Assembly: GCF_004348345.1 (NCBI RefSeq)
Contig: NZ_SMJZ01000037.1
Location: 1-50,979 of the forward strand
From: Nonomuraea longispora
GTDB lineage: Bacteria > Actinomycetota > Actinomycetes > Streptosporangiales > Streptosporangiaceae
Length of the DNA stretch: 50,979 bases
Direction: 5' to 3'
The notes below the pieces were generated by a model. It was not told the DNA's origin. It searched no databases and worked only from the letters and a program-made list of their open reading frames with translations. Positions 1 to 9,295 of this stretch are shown here, in pieces; position 1 is the stretch's first letter, and each line of letters opens with the position of its first letter. The translations under genes were made by a program, and so were the position numbers.

Positions 1-149
1 GCCCCCGACGTCGTCGACGGGGCAAACTCCACGGCGACAAGGGCTACGGCTACCCCCATCTGCGCACCTTTCTGCGCGTCCGCGGCATCACCCCGCGCAT
101 CGCGCGCCGTGGGATCGAGTCCAGCCAAGCCAGGTATGTCCCTCAATGA
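1..149 (+). pseudogene. IS5-type transposase, 3' fragment
   Basis: The third forward frame reads an Arg-rich stretch followed by GKLHGDKGYGYPHLR and then GIESSQAR before a TGA at 147-149. This is the DDE-transposase C-terminal block around the Y-[DG]-Y-P-x-L-R and GIESS motifs of IS5-family enzymes. The usual tail after GIESS (the R-H-R-W-V-V-E-R region with the final catalytic Glu) is missing, so the copy is broken at its 3' end. It also enters the window already open at the 5' end. No terminal inverted repeat was recognised downstream. It is best read as a decayed insertion sequence and may mark the event that removed the front of the neighbouring RHS gene. Confidence 0.7.
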
Positions 150-453
150 GCGGTATGTGGCGGCCAAATGGACGGTATACCGGTTGCTGCTCAACGCGTT
201 CCCTGGCCCGCAGCCTGCGTCTTTTCGGTTTGGTCGGAGCAACAGTCGTGGCGAGAGCGTCGCGAAGTGATCCCGCTCCTCAGGTGTGGGTGCTTGATGC
301 TATCCAGCGGCGTTGCTCTCGCGCAGCCCAGTTCGTGTCGTGGGTTAGCCTCCACGGGCATTGTGTACGGGTTTGATCATGTTCGTCGCCCGAGCTCGTA
401 GGGGAAGATCGATGTGACATGAGAGTCGGCTACTCGGCGATCTTTCATGGCTG
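150..453. other. Non-coding remnant with an imperfect repeat
   Basis: No convincing gene is visible. The stretch at about 220-300 (around CCCGCTCCTCAGGTGTG) resembles 9445-9530 (around CCCGCTCTTCAGGTGCG), roughly two thirds identical by eye and in the same orientation. Both copies lie beside transposase debris, so they may be two copies of a mobile-element end or of an att-flanking arm. Function unknown. Confidence 0.35.
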
Positions 454-3400
454 ATGTGTAGCACTCTGGGTTGTGTCGGCTGTTGTGTGTGTACCTGGGT
501 GGGGCCTTGTCGGTGGAGTGCGCCCCGCATCAAAGCTGTATTACGGCACGTCTGGTCGTCCGGGTCTCTGTTCTGCTACAGCCCTGGTCAGACGTGCGCC
601 GCAATTCGATGGGTGATCACGACTTATCGCTATACGGCGGCCGGTGACCTGGCCGAGCAACGCGACCCCGAGGGGTTGAAGGTCGAGCTGGCCTACGACG
701 CGTTAGGCCGGCTGCGCGAGAGCTCGCACGTGTCCGAAGCCCACCCCGACGGGGTGAAGACCGTCCTCACCTACGACGTGCTCGGCCGGCTGGCGACGCA
801 GACCGAGCCGGGCGTGAGGAACGAGGTGTCCGGGGTCACGCACACCAGGCGCACCACGTACGCCTATGACCCGGACGGCTCCAGGCTGCGGGAGACCGTC
901 AGCGACCTGAGCGGCGGCGACGCCGAGCGCGCGACCGTCTACACCTACGACGACCACGGCAGGGTCGAGACGATCACCGACCCTGAGGGCGGTGTGGTGC
1001 GCCAGAGCTGGAACACCATCGGCAGGTTGGCCACGGTGACGGATGCCAGGGGCGCGGTGGTCGAGCACGCCTACAGCGAGCGCGGCGAACTGCTCACCCA
1101 GACGTTGAAGGGCTGGACCGGCAGCCCGGTCGACCCGCAGCCGGCGACGGACAAGGTGCTGGCGTCGTTCGGCTATGACGCGGCCAGCCGCCTGGTGGCC
1201 CAGTCGGACGCGATGGGCCGCAGGACCTCCTTCGAGTATTTCGGCGACAACCTGCTCGCCAAGAAGATCGCCGACAACGTGAAGCTGAACGGCTCCGGCA
1301 CCGCGCGGGACGTCGAGCTGGAGAGCCACACCTACGATGCGGCGGGCAACCAGATCAAGCTCGTCACCGGTGACGGGAACGCGCAGTCGACGACCGAGTA
1401 CGTCTACGACGCGGCCGGTTTCCTGACCTCGCAGACGTTCGACCCCGGCGGGCTGGACCGCAGGACCGCGTTCACCTACGACGCCAACGGCAACATCATT
1501 AAAACCATTCGCACCGGCGCCGACGGCGACCGTGCCGAGGTCACCGAGCAGGCCTACACCAAGACGAACCTGCCCACCAGGACGACGGTCGAGAACGGCG
1601 ACGAGGACATCGTCACCACCGTCGACTATGACGATCGTGGTCTGGCCGTGGCCACGACCGAGCCGCGCGGCAACGTGGCGGGTGCTGACGCGGAGGCGTT
1701 CACGACCGAGATGCGCTATGACGCGCTCGGCCGGCTCGTGGAGACCACCGGCCCGCAGGTCAAGGTCGACAAGGACGGCGCGGCTGATGACTCGCGGCCT
1801 GCGGTGCGTTTCGGTTATGACGCGGTGGGTGCGACGACACATGAGACGGACGCTGAGGGCCGTACTGTCGTCTCGGTTTTCGACAAGGCCGGCCGTCTGA
1901 CCGGTCAGAAGACGCCCAGCTACACCCCGCCCGGCGGCACCGCGCTCACTCCGACCACCTCGCTCACCTACGACGCGGCCGGGCAGCTCACCTCGACCAC
2001 CGACCCGCGCGGCCACACCACGACGTTCGACTACGACAAGCTCGGCCGTCAGGTGCGGGTCACCGATCCCGCTCCTGAGGGGCAGCAGGGTGGGACGTGG
2101 GTGACGGAGTACGACATGGCGGGGGAGAAGCTCGCCACGGTCGATCCCACCGGGGCGCGTACCGGGGCGACCTACGACGATCTGGGCCGGCAGATCACCG
2201 CCACGCAGATCGAGCGCAAGCCGTCCACGGCGTCCTACACCACCACCATGGAGTACGACGACGCGGGCCGGCTGGTCAAGCAGACCGCCCCAGGCGGCAA
2301 GGTCACGACATATGGGGTGAACGCGGCCGGTGAGGTCACCTCCGTGACCGACCCGAACAACAACACGACCGGCATGGCCTACGACCTGGCCGGACGGCTG
2401 ATCAAGACCACCGACCCCAACGGCAACGCGACCACCGCCGGCTATGACCTGGCCGGCCGGCAGATCACCGCCAAAGACCTCGACCGCAGCGGCGGTGTCC
2501 TGCGCACCTACCGTTTCGGCCACGACGCCGCAGGCAACAAGACCAGCCTCACCTCCCCCGAGGGCCACGTCACCCAGCAGACCTTCGACGCCCTGGGCCG
2601 CCCCACTACCCTCATCGAGCCGGTCTCGGAGGAGGAGTCGATCACCACGAGCCTCGGCTACGATGCGACCGGCGCCCGCACCCGGCTCACCGACGGCCGC
2701 GGCAACGCCACCTGGACCACCTACAACAGCCTCGGTTTGGCCGAAACGGTGACCGAACCCGCCACCGCCGCGCATCCGGACGCGGCCGACCGCACCTGGA
2801 CCCACCTCTACGACGCGGCCGGCAACCCGGTCGCCACCCTCCAGCCCGGCGGCGTCCGCATCGACCGCACCTTCGACCACCTCGGCCGCCTCACCCAAGA
2901 GAACGGCGCGGGCGGCGACGCCGCCACCGCCGAGCGCAGCTTCGGCTACGACCTGGCCAACCGCATGACCACCGCCGGCAACCTGACCGTCGACTACAAC
3001 GACCGCGACCTGCCGTTGACGGTGACGCGCGGCAGCACCCAGGAAACCGCCTACCGCTACGACGCGCTGGGCAACCCCACCCAAAGGGTCGACGCCGCCG
3101 GGACGGCGACCTTCACCTGGGACAACGCCAGCCGCCTGAAGACCGCCACCGACCCGGTGACGAACCGCACCCTCACCTACGGCTACGACCCGGCCGGCCG
3201 CCTGAAGACCATCACCGCCACCAGCGGTCAGGCCGGCACGCAGAGTTTCGACTACGACGCCATGGACCGCCTCACCGGCCAGACGCTCGAGAACGGCTCC
3301 GGCACCCAGCTCGCCACGATCACCTACGGCTGGGACAAAGACGACAACCTCACCACCAAGACGACCACCGGCACGGCAGGAGCAGGCACCAACACCTATG

Positions 3401-6204
3401 CCTACGACCACGCCGGCCGCCTCACCTCCTGGACCGCCCCCGACGGCGCCACCACCGCCTATGAGTGGGACGCCGCCGGCAACCGCACCAAGGCCGGCGA
3501 CAAGACCTTCACCTACGACGAACGCAACCGGCTGCTGACCGGCGACGGCAGCACCTACACCTACACCTCGCGCGGCACCCTGGCCACCGAGACCAAGGCT
3601 GGCACGACCACCGGCTACACCTTCGACGCCTTCGACCGGCTCATCGCCGACGGCGACAGCGTCTACGCCTACGACGCCCTCGACCGCCTCACCAGCCGCA
3701 TCCACGGCACCACCAAGCAGACCTTCGCCTACGCAGGGCTCGGCAACGACCTGGCCGCCATCACCGACAGTAGCGGAACAGTCCAGGCCCGCTACGCCCG
3801 CGACACCGGCGGCGGCCTGCTCGGCCTCACCGAAGGCACCGGCGCGGCGGTGGCGGCGTTCACCGACCTGCACGGCGACCTGGTGGCCACCTACACCACC
3901 ACCCTGCAGACCTCCACCGCCTACGACCCGTTCGGCGCCGTCACCGCCCAGACCGGAACCACGACCAATCTCGGCTACCAGGGCGAATACACCGACCCGG
4001 ACACCGGCAAGGTCAACATGCACGCCCGCTGGTATCAGCCCGGCACCGGCACCTTCACCAGCCGCGACACCATGACCCTGAACCCGAACCCCTCGGTCCA
4101 GGCCAACCGCTACACCTACGCCAACGCCTCCCCCCTCACCGGTACCGACCCCACCGGCCACGCCACTGTCAGCACAGGAAGTGGGCACTACACACCAGGT
4201 ATCGGCTACCAATCAGCCACCGAAATATATGCCCAGCACGGCATTGTCTACGGAGGCGACGAGGGAGGCGAAGGCGGCTATTGCATTGGAAGCTGCGGCA
4301 TATCCAGAGGCGGCGGACCCATCGGCTGCGACACCTACGGTGGATGCGGCGCGGTTGTCACCAACATGGTTAACGTGATGACCATCGAAGAAATGAAGCG
4401 ACAGAATGTTCTCCCGAATGGATGGAATCCACCCAATGGATTCTGGAAATCGGATAAAGGTGTCATTCAGGAGTTTATTAGACAGGCATACACGGGCATT
4501 CCGCCGAGTGTCCTGTCTGATGCGTGGAAGATACTGTCAAGCGGTATTGGAGCTCCCGGTGCCTCCTCGTCTAAGAGCGGAATTACGTGCTCAAGCTACT
4601 ATGGGACAGAAGCGTGTAAGGCCATAAAGAAAGCGGCGAAAATCGCCACACGCACCAAGCAATTTTTGAACGAGTGTCTCGGTCCCTTCGGTGGAGGTAT
4701 AGAGCGCTGCCTCAGATGGCGTGCTGAGCTAGGAATTTCCGACGAAACGTGGAATCGGCTGCGGAAAGAAAGTTGGGATCGGGCAAGGCGAGGGGAAAAC
4801 ATAACCGACGAATTCCTTGACTTCTTCTTCGGTGACGCGGCAGATTGCGCCAATGGAAGTGTCGTCGCCTGTGGGCTCTTCGCCGTGAACTTCATCCCTG
4901 GGGCAGGACTCGCAAAGGCTGGAATCAAGGGCCTCGGAAAAATATTCGCCAAAATCTCTTCGAGTGGCGCTAGGGTGGCCAAGGCATGCAGTAGCTTTGC
5001 GCCGGGAACGCTGGTGCTGATGGCGGACGGAAGCCGTCAACCAATAGAGGACATACGCGTCGGAGACGAAGTCCTGGCCACCGATCCAGCCACCGGCGAG
5101 ACGGTAGCCAAGAAGGTCACTGCACTAATCAACAGCACCGGCACCAAGAACCTGATCGAGATCACCATCAGGCCAGAGCGTAAGGGCGAAGCTAATTTTC
5201 AGTCGGTGATTGCAACGGCCCAGCATCCCTTCTGGGTCCCTTCTCTGCGGGATTGGGTTGACGCAACGTATCTTAAACCGGGGGCTTGGCTTCGTACCTC
5301 CGCTGGGACATGGATCCAAGTCGTCGATGTGAAGCGATGGACAGCATCGCAACAGGTGCACAACTTGTCTGTCGCCGACATCCATACCTATTATGTCTTA
5401 GCGGGCGACCAGGCTGTCCTCGTCCATAACGCCAACCCATGCGCGCAAGCTTGGAAAATTACCGCCGAGTTATCAACGAAAATCATGCGTGGAGGCCCTT
5501 TTGGTGCTAGGTACTATCAGCAGAAACCGAATCGCAAAGGCGAGATTCTCTGGTGGAGCCCAGACATGAAAGGAGATGGAGGACTGCATGGAAGGTTTAT
5601 CGCCAGACAAAGAAGGGGCTCGAATGGATTGCCGACGCGGACGTGTATGGCAACTTCTTCACGAGCAAACATAAGGGGGAAGTCGGAAAGATCGTGCCCT
5701 GGAGTCAGCTCCACAAATAGGAATAGCAATTTAATTCTCTGGGAGGATGTAATCAACGAGACGAGTAACAAGATTCTGGACTATGCCGAAACGTGTTTTG
5801 TTCTCGGTGCTAATGATCCGAATAGGGAAGCTCGCGAGAACCTCGCCACGTTCAGCATGGGGGATGCATCGGAACTCGATGAAGTTGCCGAAGCGATCTT
5901 GGCTGCGGGGATTAGGTTGAGAGCTAGGTTCGCGACGTCTAGAACTCCCATTACGTTCTATGTTTGGTACGATGAGCAGGCCGGTCAATTGCGACTTTCA
6001 GTTGTTTCCACTGGAGTGGATGAGCTCCCCTTCAGGGGAAAGTACCGTATCGTTCATGAACTTGATTCAATTATAGAGTGCATCAAGTCGGATGCGGCTC
6101 CTGGCTTCATCTCATGGAATGATCTGGAAGAAGTTGGGGGAGATGACGATGAGGTGGATATAGTCCCTCCTCCTTTTCCGGTTTTTGTTGTGCCGATAGT
6201 ATGA
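454..6204 (+). CDS. RHS-repeat/Hint polymorphic toxin, damaged
   Basis: A 1916-residue reading frame. RHS homology starts only near residue 54 (nt 613). About 30 YD repeats of the Y-D-x-x-G-R-L type follow, then the RHS-associated core near residues 1165-1240 (YDPFGAV, GYQGEYTDPDTG, MHARWYQPGTG). After a variable pre-toxin segment comes an intein-like Hint domain at about 1512-1659, from CSSFAPGTLV to VLVHNAN, which in this family autocleaves to release the C-terminal toxin. RHS proteins form a hollow beta-shell around the toxin. The first ~53 residues are unlike RHS proteins, and there is no signal peptide or N-terminal export module, so the 5' part is probably lost. After nt 5583 the frame leaves the toxin-tip frame (next entry) and runs into the downstream immunity sequence, creating an artificial fusion. 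It is likely a pseudogene although open; the true start cannot be fixed. Confidence 0.8.
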   Translation: MCSTLGCVGCCVCTWVGPCRWSAPRIKAVLRHVWSSGSLFCYSPGQTCAAIRWVITTYRYTAAGDLAEQRDPEGLKVELAYDALGRLRESSHVSEAHPDGVKTVLTYDVLGRLATQTEPGVRNEVSGVTHTRRTTYAYDPDGSRLRETVSDLSGGDAERATVYTYDDHGRVETITDPEGGVVRQSWNTIGRLATVTDARGAVVEHAYSERGELLTQTLKGWTGSPVDPQPATDKVLASFGYDAASRLVAQSDAMGRRTSFEYFGDNLLAKKIADNVKLNGSGTARDVELESHTYDAAGNQIKLVTGDGNAQSTTEYVYDAAGFLTSQTFDPGGLDRRTAFTYDANGNIIKTIRTGADGDRAEVTEQAYTKTNLPTRTTVENGDEDIVTTVDYDDRGLAVATTEPRGNVAGADAEAFTTEMRYDALGRLVETTGPQVKVDKDGAADDSRPAVRFGYDAVGATTHETDAEGRTVVSVFDKAGRLTGQKTPSYTPPGGTALTPTTSLTYDAAGQLTSTTDPRGHTTTFDYDKLGRQVRVTDPAPEGQQGGTWVTEYDMAGEKLATVDPTGARTGATYDDLGRQITATQIERKPSTASYTTTMEYDDAGRLVKQTAPGGKVTTYGVNAAGEVTSVTDPNNNTTGMAYDLAGRLIKTTDPNGNATTAGYDLAGRQITAKDLDRSGGVLRTYRFGHDAAGNKTSLTSPEGHVTQQTFDALGRPTTLIEPVSEEESITTSLGYDATGARTRLTDGRGNATWTTYNSLGLAETVTEPATAAHPDAADRTWTHLYDAAGNPVATLQPGGVRIDRTFDHLGRLTQENGAGGDAATAERSFGYDLANRMTTAGNLTVDYNDRDLPLTVTRGSTQETAYRYDALGNPTQRVDAAGTATFTWDNASRLKTATDPVTNRTLTYGYDPAGRLKTITATSGQAGTQSFDYDAMDRLTGQTLENGSGTQLATITYGWDKDDNLTTKTTTGTAGAGTNTYAYDHAGRLTSWTAPDGATTAYEWDAAGNRTKAGDKTFTYDERNRLLTGDGSTYTYTSRGTLATETKAGTTTGYTFDAFDRLIADGDSVYAYDALDRLTSRIHGTTKQTFAYAGLGNDLAAITDSSGTVQARYARDTGGGLLGLTEGTGAAVAAFTDLHGDLVATYTTTLQTSTAYDPFGAVTAQTGTTTNLGYQGEYTDPDTGKVNMHARWYQPGTGTFTSRDTMTLNPNPSVQANRYTYANASPLTGTDPTGHATVSTGSGHYTPGIGYQSATEIYAQHGIVYGGDEGGEGGYCIGSCGISRGGGPIGCDTYGGCGAVVTNMVNVMTIEEMKRQNVLPNGWNPPNGFWKSDKGVIQEFIRQAYTGIPPSVLSDAWKILSSGIGAPGASSSKSGITCSSYYGTEACKAIKKAAKIATRTKQFLNECLGPFGGGIERCLRWRAELGISDETWNRLRKESWDRARRGENITDEFLDFFFGDAADCANGSVVACGLFAVNFIPGAGLAKAGIKGLGKIFAKISSSGARVAKACSSFAPGTLVLMADGSRQPIEDIRVGDEVLATDPATGETVAKKVTALINSTGTKNLIEITIRPERKGEANFQSVIATAQHPFWVPSLRDWVDATYLKPGAWLRTSAGTWIQVVDVKRWTASQQVHNLSVADIHTYYVLAGDQAVLVHNANPCAQAWKITAELSTKIMRGGPFGARYYQQKPNRKGEILWWSPDMKGDGGLHGRFIARQRRGSNGLPTRTCMATSSRANIRGKSERSCPGVSSTNRNSNLILWEDVINETSNKILDYAETCFVLGANDPNREARENLATFSMGDASELDEVAEAILAAGIRLRARFATSRTPITFYVWYDEQAGQLRLSVVSTGVDELPFRGKYRIVHELDSIIECIKSDAAPGFISWNDLEEVGGDDDEVDIVPPPFPVFVVPIV
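5586..5720 (+). pseudogene. Out-of-frame toxin tip of the RHS protein
   Basis: In the frame offset from the RHS ORF, nt 5586-5717 read AWKVYRQTKKGLEWIADADV then YGNFFTSKHKGEVGKIVPWS and QLHK, with stop TAG at 5718-5720. This continues the motif W-W-S-P-D at 5550-5565, which in related polymorphic toxins is followed by H-G-G-[ST]-A-W-K-V. One base is missing between GGA-GGA and CTGCATGG (about 5580-5585). Restoring one nucleotide gives G-G-T-A-W-K-V in a single frame. The residue where relatives recalled from memory carry His is Asp here (K-G-D-G-G), so the toxin looks doubly damaged. Identification as a toxin rests on position after Hint and motif similarity; no enzymatic class is assigned. 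Confidence 0.65.
5721..6204 (+). pseudogene. Probable immunity protein remnant, fused in frame
   Basis: After the toxin-tip stop the large ORF's frame encodes an acidic domain of about 150 residues, with FYVWYDEQAGQLRLS, ELPFRGKY and an acidic tail (EEVGGDDDEVD) ending in a proline/valine-rich segment. Its place immediately after an RHS toxin, its acidity and the preceding GGGAGG at 5741-5746 suggest it was a separate immunity gene. No ATG, GTG or TTG exists in this frame between 5721 and residue 'SMGDASELDE'. The only nearby ATG after the Shine-Dalgarno-like site (5747) is followed directly by TAA. The start is therefore lost or non-standard, consistent with decay after the toxin was inactivated. 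Confidence 0.5.
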
Positions 6205-6240
6205 CAATCGGATGGTCGAAGGAATTGAGCAAGCTTTTTT

Positions 6241-7350
6241 GTGAAATGTGACTATCGCGTGGACACCTTGCGATCACTCACCTCGTCGATAACCGGGATA
6301 GCGAGTGCGGTCGCTTGCCATGCGGCTTTGCGTCGACTCGTCGTCCGACCGCACACCTCGAGAATCTTGGTTACGTTGAAGGTTCCCACCGGGAGATCCA
6401 TATCGGTGCTCTACTGTTATCCGGTCGGGTCGGAGGAGTGGCCGGCTGAGCCTGAGGTGGTTGAGCGGGTGGCGGTCCGGTCGCGTGTGCGGCGGGGTGC
6501 GGCGATCGATCTGGTGCTGGATCGGGCGCGGGAGAACCGGTCGCAGATTGTTTTCACCAAGGCGCGTGGCCGGGATGCGGTGTTCTGGCAGACGGCGCGG
6601 GTGCGCAGGCAGGCTCGTCCGAAGGTGACAACTCCCACCGCGCGCGCTTGTGGGGTCGCGGCTCTGCCGGTCGTCGTGGACAGCGGGGAGCGGTACGCCT
6701 ACAAGTTCCCTCGCCAGCAGGTGGAGCTGGTCAGGCGGCGGTTGCCGTGCGGTGATTACGGTGTCGAGGTCGCCGGGACGTTGCACGCGGCAGTGGAGCG
6801 CAAGAGCCTGGCCGACTTGGTGGGTTCTCTGCTGAACAGTCGGTTGAAGTATCAGCTGACGGAGCTGGCTGGCCTTGCGCATGCCGCGGCGGTGGTGGAG
6901 GAGCGCTACAGCCAGGTGTTCAAGCTGGAACACGAGCGCCCGGCGGTAGTGGCCGATGGAATTGCGGAGTTGCAGGTGGCCTTTCCCGGGGTGCGGATCG
7001 TGTTCTGCGAGAGCCGGCAGTTGGCCGAGAAGTGGACCTACCGGTTCCTGGCCGCCGCCTACGCGGCCGCGGACCACTCGGCCGAGGCGGCGCGGGTCGT
7101 GTCGACGATGGACGAGCCCGCGACGATGCCGGAGCCCAGCACGGCCGAGGTCCGTGCCTGGGCTCGCGAGAACGGTCTGGAGGTGCCGACTAAGGGGCGG
7201 CTTCATCCGCAGGTCTGGGAAAGCGTACCGGCGCCCACACGTGAAGCACCCGGAAGGTCTGGCGCTGGGGGAGGGGGTGTGGCATCGACATGCCGGGCGA
7301 CGTCATTCTTGCCGGCGACGGGTGCGGACGGACTTCGCCTGGAGGGATGA
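6241..7350 (+). CDS. ERCC4-type nuclease with Lsr2-like tail
   Basis: Family-like sequence begins near nt 6405 (YCYPVGSEEWPAEPE, then RRGAAIDLVLDRARENRSQI). The ERCC4/XPF nuclease core follows at about residues 142-290: VVVDSGERYAYKFPRQQ, LPCGDYGVEV and ERKSLADLVGSLL, i.e. the V-D-x-x-E-R...G-D-Y...E-R-K catalytic pattern of a metal-dependent structure-specific DNA nuclease. Residues 298-330 (PSTAEVRAWARENGLEVPTK, GRLHPQVWE) match the Lsr2 C-terminal AT-hook-like DNA-binding domain, so the protein couples a nuclease to a nucleoid-protein-type reader. The N-terminal ~55 residues do not resemble the family. The tail after VWE is probably frameshifted: another frame gives KAYRRPHV, the expected Lsr2 ending, if one A of GGGAAAGCG is removed. 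GTG start at 6241 is tentative. Probably a decaying gene. Confidence 0.6.
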   Translation: MKCDYRVDTLRSLTSSITGIASAVACHAALRRLVVRPHTSRILVTLKVPTGRSISVLYCYPVGSEEWPAEPEVVERVAVRSRVRRGAAIDLVLDRARENRSQIVFTKARGRDAVFWQTARVRRQARPKVTTPTARACGVAALPVVVDSGERYAYKFPRQQVELVRRRLPCGDYGVEVAGTLHAAVERKSLADLVGSLLNSRLKYQLTELAGLAHAAAVVEERYSQVFKLEHERPAVVADGIAELQVAFPGVRIVFCESRQLAEKWTYRFLAAAYAAADHSAEAARVVSTMDEPATMPEPSTAEVRAWARENGLEVPTKGRLHPQVWESVPAPTREAPGRSGAGGGGVASTCRATSFLPATGADGLRLEG

Positions 7351-7360
7351 CGCTCCGCTT

Positions 7361-7638
7361 TAGGCATGTATTCGGCATGATCAACGGCTATGTTCGTCGC
7401 ATGCCGAGCCGTCGTAGCGGGTTGCGAGAGGCCTGAGGGCTCAGAATCGGGGCCTGACCTGGTGATACACCGCCAAGATCATCCCAACTATGTCCCCTGA
7501 TCATGGTCCTACGGTTGCGTTCGTGCGCTCTCGGCTGCCTATCAAGGTCCACCAAGCAAATGACCTGCGGCCGTAAAACTGCAGGTCAGGGGCTAAAAAG
7601 GCCTGGTCGGATGCGTGCCCCCGGCAGGATTCGAACCT
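7361..7638. repeat. Att-flanking repeat, copy A
   Basis: About 275 bp resembling 16995-17274 at roughly 80% identity by eye. Shared landmarks are a GCAT/GCGCACGTAT-type arm at the left, CCAAGATCATCCC, GATCATGGTCCTACGG, GCGCTCTCGGCTGCCTATC and finally the tRNA-derived GTGCCCCCGGCAGGATTCGA. A hairpin GACCTGC/GCAGGTC (7562-7568 with 7581-7587), followed on the minus strand by an A/T-rich run, looks like the terminator of the lost tRNA end. This is the flank of an old attachment site for elements integrating at tRNA-Arg. Confidence 0.6.
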
Positions 7639-7684
7639 AATGACTGTGTACGACCCCGGGTTCGCTGGCTCGGGTACTCGCCCT

Positions 7685-8012
7685 GAAGCCTAGATTCGAA
7701 TCGGAGCTTGACTTCTGACCGCAGGCCGTGCGTGATGGGCGGGCCTTGGTGGGTGGCGATCGACGGGAACAGAGCAAGGCCTGAGTTGATATCGGGCCTG
7801 GAGCTTTGGCTGGCTGAGGCAGCGTACGTCGGTCCTGCTCGATGGTCACCCACCAGTACTTTTCGCGAAGATCGTGGTGTGAGCCAGTCGCAGGAGACAC
7901 CGCTGTTGTCCACCCGGGCCGTCGAGCCCTTGCGCAGCATGCGGGCCTGCGGCGGGCTGGGGTCACGAACTGCTGATCGGATGTCGAGCCGTCGAGCTCT
8001 CTCGTTAGGGCG
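7685..8012 (+). ncRNA. Candidate IS110 bridge RNA
   Basis: Boundaries are approximate. In the left non-coding end, GATTCGAA at 7693-7700 is identical to the top strand left of the insertion point, and CCGCAGG at 7719-7725 is the exact reverse complement of the sequence right of it (CCTGCGG including the CT core). Further on, TCGGATGTC at 7977-7985 repeats the right end of the element (TTCGGATGTCT). CGTTAG at 8003-8008 pairs with the left end CTAATG with one G-U wobble. The order left-target guide, right-target guide, left-donor guide, right-donor guide, with about 18-nt gaps inside each loop, is what the bridge-RNA model for IS621-like elements requires. Secondary structure and transcription were not computed. 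Confidence 0.6.
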
Positions 8013-8065
8013 TGGCGTGCCCCTGCATGGCTCATCTGCCGCTACGACCGACAAAAGGGAGGGAC

Positions 8066-9295
8066 ATGGTGCCGCTGACGTGCGGGATCGACTGGGCGGA
8101 GAAGTACCACGACGTCGCCTTGGTCGACCAGCCTGGAAGGCTGGTGGCCAAACGACGCATCAGTGACGACGTCCACGGATGGCGGACGCTGGTGGATTTG
8201 CTGGCCGAACACGGAGACTGCCCCGGCGAGCAGATCCCGGTGGCGATCGAGACCAGTCGCGGCCTGCTGGTGTCCTGCCTGCGCGCCACCGGCCGCAAGG
8301 TGTATGCGATCAACCCGCTGGCCGTGGCCCGCTACCGCGAACGACACACCGTGGCCCGGGCCAAGTCCGACCACGCCGACGCCATGACTCCGGCCAACAT
8401 CCTGCGTGTCGATGCCGACCACCACCGGCCACTGCCGGCCGATTCCGAGCTGGTACAGGCGATCGCGGTGCTGGCCCGGGCGCAGCAGGATGCGGTCTGG
8501 AACCGGCAGCAGCTGGCCAACCAGCTGCGCTCGCTGTTGCGCGAGTACTTCCCGGCGGCGCTGACCGCCTTCCACGTCAAGAACATCGGCCTGACCTCCC
8601 GCGAGGCCCGCGCCGTCCTGCAAGCGGCGCCCACCCCGGCTGCGGCCGCCAAGCTCACCACCCGCCGCCTGCACGACCTGCTGCGCTCATCCGGACGCCG
8701 GCGCAACATCGGTACCTGGGCCGAACGGCTGCAGACGTTGTTCCGCGGGGAACACCTGCATCAGCTCCCTCTGGTCGAAGAAGCGCTCGGCCGTCAGGCT
8801 CAAGCCCTGCTCCTGCAGCTTTACGCGGCCTGCCGCGCCGCCGACGAACTCTCCGAAGCCACCAGCGAAGCCTTCCACCAGCACCCGGACGCGGCTGTCG
8901 TCACCAGCTTCCCGGGCCTGGCCGATCTCACCGGTGCCCGCGTGCTCGCTGAGCTCGGCGACGACCGCGCCCGCTTCACCGACGCCCGCGCGCTGAAGGC
9001 CTACGCCGGCGCAGCGCCGATCACCCGCGCCTCGGGCAAGAGCCTGGTCGTTCATCATCGCAAGGTGAAGAATCAGCGGCTGGCCGCCGCCGGCTACGTC
9101 TGGGCTTTCGCCTCTCTACGAGCACCAGGCCCCAGAGCCCACTACGACCGGCGACGCACCGAGGGAGATCGCCACTCCAGCGCGCTCCGTAACACCTTCA
9201 ACCGCCTGCTCGGCTGCCTTCACCACTGTCTGCAAGAAGGCATGATCTACAACGAGCACGTCGCCTTCCCACCGCGATCGAAAGCTACGGCTTGA
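8066..9295 (+). CDS. IS110-family transposase (bridge recombinase)
   Basis: 409 residues. The N-terminal RuvC-like DEDD domain begins CGIDWAEKYHDVALVD and continues with AIETSRGLL and RAKSDHADA. The middle is helical. The C-terminal Transposase_20-type domain includes TSFPGLADLTGARVLAELGD, ALKAYAGAAPITRASGKS and the following Arg-rich segment with the presumed catalytic Ser. The enzyme is expected to recombine donor and target guided by the bridge RNA. The ATG at 8066 is preferred over the upstream GTG-frame extension because GGGAGGG lies at the right distance (8058-8064). The gene appears full length and undamaged, and is the newest-looking insertion in this segment. Confidence 0.9.
   Translation: MVPLTCGIDWAEKYHDVALVDQPGRLVAKRRISDDVHGWRTLVDLLAEHGDCPGEQIPVAIETSRGLLVSCLRATGRKVYAINPLAVARYRERHTVARAKSDHADAMTPANILRVDADHHRPLPADSELVQAIAVLARAQQDAVWNRQQLANQLRSLLREYFPAALTAFHVKNIGLTSREARAVLQAAPTPAAAAKLTTRRLHDLLRSSGRRRNIGTWAERLQTLFRGEHLHQLPLVEEALGRQAQALLLQLYAACRAADELSEATSEAFHQHPDAAVVTSFPGLADLTGARVLAELGDDRARFTDARALKAYAGAAPITRASGKSLVVHHRKVKNQRLAAAGYVWAFASLRAPGPRAHYDRRRTEGDRHSSALRNTFNRLLGCLHHCLQEGMIYNEHVAFPPRSKATA

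Noticed and set aside
703..4212. 1169-codon open frame on the minus strand opposite the RHS gene
   Set aside because: It is the low-complexity antisense shadow of the YD repeats (Gly/Val/Ala-rich), with no motif or start signal.
7615..7638. A functional tRNA at 7615 or 17251
   Set aside because: Only the 3' half is present; no 5' acceptor strand or D arm, so neither can be a tRNA.
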